Below, piece after piece: positions 60,311 through 64,000 of a stretch of 64,000 bases of DNA. Source of the DNA: Cellulosilyticum sp. I15G10I2. Lineage in GTDB: Bacteria; Bacillota; Clostridia; Lachnospirales; Cellulosilyticaceae. The stretch covers positions 62,001-126,000 of the forward strand of contig NZ_FMMP01000015.1 of the NCBI RefSeq assembly GCF_900095725.1. Direction: 5' to 3'. How positions within the stretch are numbered: the first letter of the stretch is position 1; every line of letters starts with the position of its first letter. The notes under the pieces are model-generated. The model did no database searches and had not been told where the DNA came from. It saw nothing but the letters and a program-made list of their open reading frames with translations. The position numbers and the translations under genes were made by a program.

Positions 60311-61732
60311 GTGAGATATTCTTTAAGAAGTAAGTTAACTCTCTCATATATACTTATTGTTGTTATTGTTGTTGGACTCATTAGTTTAGTAGCCAATATC
60401 TATATTAAAACACAGTTCCAAAGTTATGTTATTAATAGACAAGAAAAACAAACCAATGAAGTAATTGACCTTATAAACATGCAGTACGAAGAAGATAAGG
60501 TATGGGATACAACCTATCTAGAAAGAATTGGGATGAATGCTTTGCAAAATGGCATCATTATTGAGGTTTTAGATGAAGAGAGCCAACTTGTGTGGTCTGC
60601 ATCTGAACATAATAATGGTTTATGCGAACAGATGATAGTTAGTATGCGAAACAATATGTATAGCTACTCGACTAATTGGAAGGGAGAATATCAGGAAAAA
60701 TCATATGACCTGATCCTCAATGATATAAAGATTGGAACACTTGTAACAGGATATGTTGGTCCTTATTACTTTAATGATGAAGAATTAGTTTTTATTAAAG
60801 CATTTAATACCCTTTTTATTATCATCGGGATTGGATCATTAATTTTAGTGTTTATACTAGGGTTAATAATTTCCTTAAGAATAAGTAAGCCACTTAACAA
60901 AATAGCAAAAAAAGCATCATTGTTATCTGAGGGAAAATATAAAGAAAAGTTAAAAGATGTTTCTAACACTAAAGAAATTGATGTACTAATAGAAACCATT
61001 AATAATTTGTCTGAAGCTTTAGAGAATAAGGAAAAATTGCAGAAGCAACTTACACAAGATGTGGCACATGAACTAAGAACACCATTAACCTCTGTACAAG
61101 GTCATATGGAAGCTATGATTGATGGTATATGGGAGATGACTAAAGAACGACTTACAAGTTGTTATGATGAAATTATTAGAATGAGACGCTTAATTGGTAG
61201 TATCGAAGATTTATCAGGAATTGAGAATGAAAATGTACTCATCCATAAAGAAGATTTTGATATTTCAAAGCTTATTACTAGATTATTGAATAACTATGAA
61301 AATGAGTTTTTTACTAAGCATATTAGGGTGAAATATAATCCAAAAGAGGTTTCTATCTATGCTGATCAAGATAAGATGAGTCAAGTAGTTAATAACCTTA
61401 TAACAAATGCTTTAAAGTATTCAGATAATAACGGGGAAATTTCAATTGATATAGCCAATCACCAAAAAACGACAGAAATAAGGATCAAAGATACAGGGAT
61501 AGGTATAGATGAATTGGATCTACCACATATATTTGAACGTTTCTATAGGGTAGATAAGTCAAGAAATCAAAAAACAGGCGGAGTAGGAGTAGGGCTTACT
61601 ATTACCAAAGCAATTATTGAAGCGCATGGGGGAACAGTAACTGTCAATAGCAAGATAAATGAAGGAACAGAATTTGTAGTTAAAATCCCGAGAAAGATTA
61701 ATGTTCAATTTAATCCTATGTTTAATTTCTAA
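60311..61732 (+). CDS. Sensor histidine kinase (second copy)
   Basis: 473 aa with the same domain order as the kinase at 39730: two TM segments around an exported sensor of about 125 aa, HAMP, HisKA (DVAHELRTPLTSVQGHMEAM) and ATPase domain (NLITNALKYSDNNGE, DTGIGIDELDLPHIFERFYR). GTG start after GGAGGTG, 1 base after the regulator stop. The sensor domains of the two kinases differ more than the catalytic parts, so they may read different signals. Confidence 0.93.
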   Translation: MRYSLRSKLTLSYILIVVIVVGLISLVANIYIKTQFQSYVINRQEKQTNEVIDLINMQYEEDKVWDTTYLERIGMNALQNGIIIEVLDEESQLVWSASEHNNGLCEQMIVSMRNNMYSYSTNWKGEYQEKSYDLILNDIKIGTLVTGYVGPYYFNDEELVFIKAFNTLFIIIGIGSLILVFILGLIISLRISKPLNKIAKKASLLSEGKYKEKLKDVSNTKEIDVLIETINNLSEALENKEKLQKQLTQDVAHELRTPLTSVQGHMEAMIDGIWEMTKERLTSCYDEIIRMRRLIGSIEDLSGIENENVLIHKEDFDISKLITRLLNNYENEFFTKHIRVKYNPKEVSIYADQDKMSQVVNNLITNALKYSDNNGEISIDIANHQKTTEIRIKDTGIGIDELDLPHIFERFYRVDKSRNQKTGGVGVGLTITKAIIEAHGGTVTVNSKINEGTEFVVKIPRKINVQFNPMFNF

Positions 61733-61832
61733 ACAAATAACTTCTAAAAGTTTAAATAAAGTGTTTGTTTAACTAGATAATAGTATTCTAAGTTTCACGT
61801 TTAAGTCTTTTAAATAAGGGAGTGAATAATAC

Positions 61833-63437
61833 ATGAGTAATCAAAAAATAATGATATTGACATTTATTGCAATGATTGTTGTTGCTTTTGCAACAATGGT
61901 AGCTTATAAAAACAAACAAAGGATGTCTGCTCAAGAAGTGTCAGCAGTGCAGGAACAAATTGCTTCATCGGAAAGTATGGACATGGAACAACCTAAACAA
62001 AATGCAGATAATATTCTTGATAATGCAGAAAATATCATTCAGCCAAAAGATGGGCAGCCTATTAAAAGGTTCACTCTGAATGCCATGGAGGCTAATCTAC
62101 AAGTTAAAGATAATCTAAACATTATGACGTGGACTTACAATGGAACAGTGCCTGGTCAAGAAATTCGTGTTAAGCAGGGAGATTTTGTTGAAGTTGAACT
62201 AAGAAATAATCTTAAAGAGCCTGTAACTATTCATTGGCATGGTTATCCTCTAAAATCTTCTATGGATGGGGTACCAGGTTTGAATCAAGATGCTGTGAGA
62301 CCAGGAGAGACTTTTACCTATGCTTTTTCGGCTGATGTTGCTGGGACTTATTGGTATCATTCTCATCAAGAAAGTTCTAAGCAAGTTGACAAAGGGCTAT
62401 ATGGTGTTTTAGTTGTAGAACCAGAGAATTGGGTGAAACCTGATAGGGACTATACACTTATATTGGATGAGTGGATGGAAAATCCAGAAGAAGGAATGGA
62501 TGCAATGAATGGTATGAAGATGTCTAGTGAAACTACTAAGGATCTTGTAATGGAAGAAGAGGAAATGATGTCTTCTATGTACAATATTTATACTGTTAAT
62601 GGAAAATCATCTAGCCTAATTACTCCTTTAGAAGTTAAGAAAGGTGAACTCGTAAGGTTAAGATTTTTAAATGCAGGTTATCGAGAGCATGGCATTCATA
62701 TACCTAATCAAGAGATAAAGATTGTTAGTACAGATGGGCAAGATATCACTAATGCTGGCATAATCAAGGATAAGATTATCATGATTGCTCCAGGTGAGAG
62801 ATACGATATTGAATTTGTTGTTAAGACTGATGAAAATTTTGTTATTGATACACATGACGATAATAAGTATAGTGACCAAATTAAAATTCCAGTTAATATC
62901 ATTGATGGAAATGGTAGATACTTAGAAGAGTTAAACAATGCTGAGTTTCAGATATTTGATTTTGCAAGCTATGGAAGCGGAGGCAATGCACGATTTACCT
63001 TAGAAGAGACATATGACATTGATTACCGTGTTGATCTAAATACTGATACAAGTAATGATGAGCTAAAGTATACAATAAACGGAAAGGTATTCATGGAACT
63101 TCCGCCATTGAAAATAAAGACTAATGATACTATTAAGATGACCTATGTTAACAATAGTAAAGTAGATCATCCAATGCATCTGCATGGACATTTTTTTCAA
63201 GTGCTTTCTAAAAATGGAGCGCCTTTAACAGGAGCTGTCATTATGAAGGATACACTAATGATAAAGCCCGGAGAAGAGTATGTGGTTGCATTCGAGGCAG
63301 ATAATCCAGGAGATTGGGTACAGCATTGCCATGAACTGCATCATGCCGCAGCTGGAATGATGCAGCGTATAGAGTATGCAGACTTTACATCTAATTACAC
63401 ACCAGATCCAAGCGCAACATTTAATAAGCCGGAATAG
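61833..63437 (+). CDS. Multicopper oxidase (CueO/laccase-like), membrane-anchored
   Basis: 534 aa. An N-terminal hydrophobic anchor (residues 6-24) exports the enzyme. All four copper motifs are present: HWHG (134-137), HSH (176-178), HPMHLHGH (about 446-453) and HCHELHH...GMM (Cys499, His504, probable axial Met509). A Met-rich stretch (GMDAMNGMKM, EEEEMMSSMYN, about residues 225-265) sits where CueO has its Cu(I)-binding insert. It should oxidise Cu(I), Fe(II) or another metal using oxygen, which is notable in a presumed anaerobe. It follows the kinase by 100 bases. Confidence 0.95.
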   Translation: MSNQKIMILTFIAMIVVAFATMVAYKNKQRMSAQEVSAVQEQIASSESMDMEQPKQNADNILDNAENIIQPKDGQPIKRFTLNAMEANLQVKDNLNIMTWTYNGTVPGQEIRVKQGDFVEVELRNNLKEPVTIHWHGYPLKSSMDGVPGLNQDAVRPGETFTYAFSADVAGTYWYHSHQESSKQVDKGLYGVLVVEPENWVKPDRDYTLILDEWMENPEEGMDAMNGMKMSSETTKDLVMEEEEMMSSMYNIYTVNGKSSSLITPLEVKKGELVRLRFLNAGYREHGIHIPNQEIKIVSTDGQDITNAGIIKDKIIMIAPGERYDIEFVVKTDENFVIDTHDDNKYSDQIKIPVNIIDGNGRYLEELNNAEFQIFDFASYGSGGNARFTLEETYDIDYRVDLNTDTSNDELKYTINGKVFMELPPLKIKTNDTIKMTYVNNSKVDHPMHLHGHFFQVLSKNGAPLTGAVIMKDTLMIKPGEEYVVAFEADNPGDWVQHCHELHHAAAGMMQRIEYADFTSNYTPDPSATFNKPE

Positions 63438-63471
63438 ATAGATGAATTAATACGTCAGAAAGGATCCTATA

Positions 63472-64000
63472 ATGATCGGAATAACTAAATTGTTATGCGG
63501 AAGTGAGAACTTTGGTGATAGCCTTCGGTATACTCATGGAGCAAAAGATGAAAAATATGGTGTAAGCAGAGGTAAGGGGCCGGTAGTTGTATGGAATTGC
63601 ACCAATACATGTAATTTAAGCTGTAAGCATTGTTACGCTGATTCAAAGCATTGTCAGTTTGAAGAAGAATTAGATACTAAAGCAGCTAAAGCACTTATTG
63701 ATGATTTAGCAAGCTTTAAGGTCCCAGTACTACTTATTTCAGGGGGAGAACCTCTATTACGAAAAGATATATTTGAACTCTTAAAATATACAAGGGAAAA
63801 TAACATACGAAGTACAGTTTCAACTAACGGCACTTTAATAGATAAAGAAGTAGCAAAAGACTTAAAACAAAATGGCGTGAGTTATGTAGGTATTAGTTTA
63901 GACGGCATAGGTATTAGAAATGATGCATTTAGAGGAGTGCACGGCAGTTTTGATAAAGCAGCAACCGGTATTAGAAATTGTTTAGATATTGGGCAAAAGG
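63472..64000 (+). CDS. Radical SAM enzyme, NirJ/AhbC-like (truncated by window end)
   Basis: 176 codons are visible; the rest lies outside. Radical SAM cluster motif CNLSCKHC at about residues 48-55, SAM-binding SGGEPLLRKD and STNGTLI follow. The N-terminal MIGITKLLCGSENFGDSLRY resembles NirJ/Ahb proteins of the siroheme-dependent heme and heme d1 pathways. If correct it may supply heme for the cytochrome b-like protein at 53591. Other SPASM radical SAM proteins are possible. ATG follows AAAGGAT by 8 bases. Confidence 0.78.
   Translation, partial: MIGITKLLCGSENFGDSLRYTHGAKDEKYGVSRGKGPVVVWNCTNTCNLSCKHCYADSKHCQFEEELDTKAAKALIDDLASFKVPVLLISGGEPLLRKDIFELLKYTRENNIRSTVSTNGTLIDKEVAKDLKQNGVSYVGISLDGIGIRNDAFRGVHGSFDKAATGIRNCLDIGQK

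Overview
The window looks like chromosome from a low-GC, Gram-positive anaerobe of the class Clostridia; a lineage near Lachnospirales is my inference. Pointers are the LL-diaminopimelate aminotransferase (dapL), an ANTAR antiterminator beside glnA, a five-part ferredoxin-linked glutamate synthase, a type III glutamine synthetase, an archaeal-type AspRS beside GatCAB, a T-box before proS, and AGGAGG ribosome sites with many TTG/GTG starts. I see no rRNA, tRNA, CRISPR array, phage or transposase gene.

Layout. (1) 1-9.7 kb, minus strand: one apparent nitrogen operon reading right to left, with a split glutamate synthase (five genes), glnA, an ANTAR protein (NitR-like), dapF and dapL. Its leader holds an intrinsic terminator overlapped by an ANTAR-type hexaloop hairpin. 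(2) 9.9-16.9 kb, plus: gatCAB and an archaeal-type AspRS (the indirect Asn-tRNA route) behind an attenuator-like leader, then glnN. (3) 17-25.4 kb: a c-di-GMP protein, thiT, and a LacI-regulated TRAP transporter with a KdgF-like cupin. (4) 25.5-30.3 kb: T-box-proS, a glutathione peroxidase, and an oxygen/NO-type cluster (DUF1858, unknown, hemerythrin, Cys-rich four-helix protein) behind a CRP/FNR-like site. (5) 30.3-39.6 kb: XdhC-like protein, patatin, a DUF2318 plus MacB/FtsX-type ABC operon, a cysteine-free DUF1858 paralogue, and an E1-like protein with a cysteine desulfurase. (6) 39.7-49 kb: a two-component system with DUF2318 and a 40-aa LDCC peptide, asd, a GGDEF/EAL protein, and a cysteine synthase-methyltransferase fusion with a cystathionine lyase. 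(7) 49-64 kb: a metal island with Met-rich membrane proteins, a cytochrome b561-like protein, a Cys-rich four-helix protein, a YVTN propeller lipoprotein, an HMA metallochaperone, a second near-identical two-component system, a multicopper oxidase and a radical SAM enzyme cut by the window edge.

The most interesting signal ties regions 5-7 together. Five promoters share one unusual architecture: TCCAT, 6 bases, TCCAT, 10 bases, then a TATNNT -10 box. They lie before the DUF2318/ABC operon, the DUF2318-LDCC-regulator-kinase operon, the Met-rich/cytochrome b operon, the small Cys-rich membrane protein/HMA operon, and the second regulator-kinase-multicopper oxidase operon. An 11-bp direct repeat replacing the -35 box is what an OmpR-type activator would bind, so the two paralogous regulators plausibly run one envelope copper or iron regulon. 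The operon at 51.6-55.4 kb resembles no system I know and is the best candidate for something undescribed.
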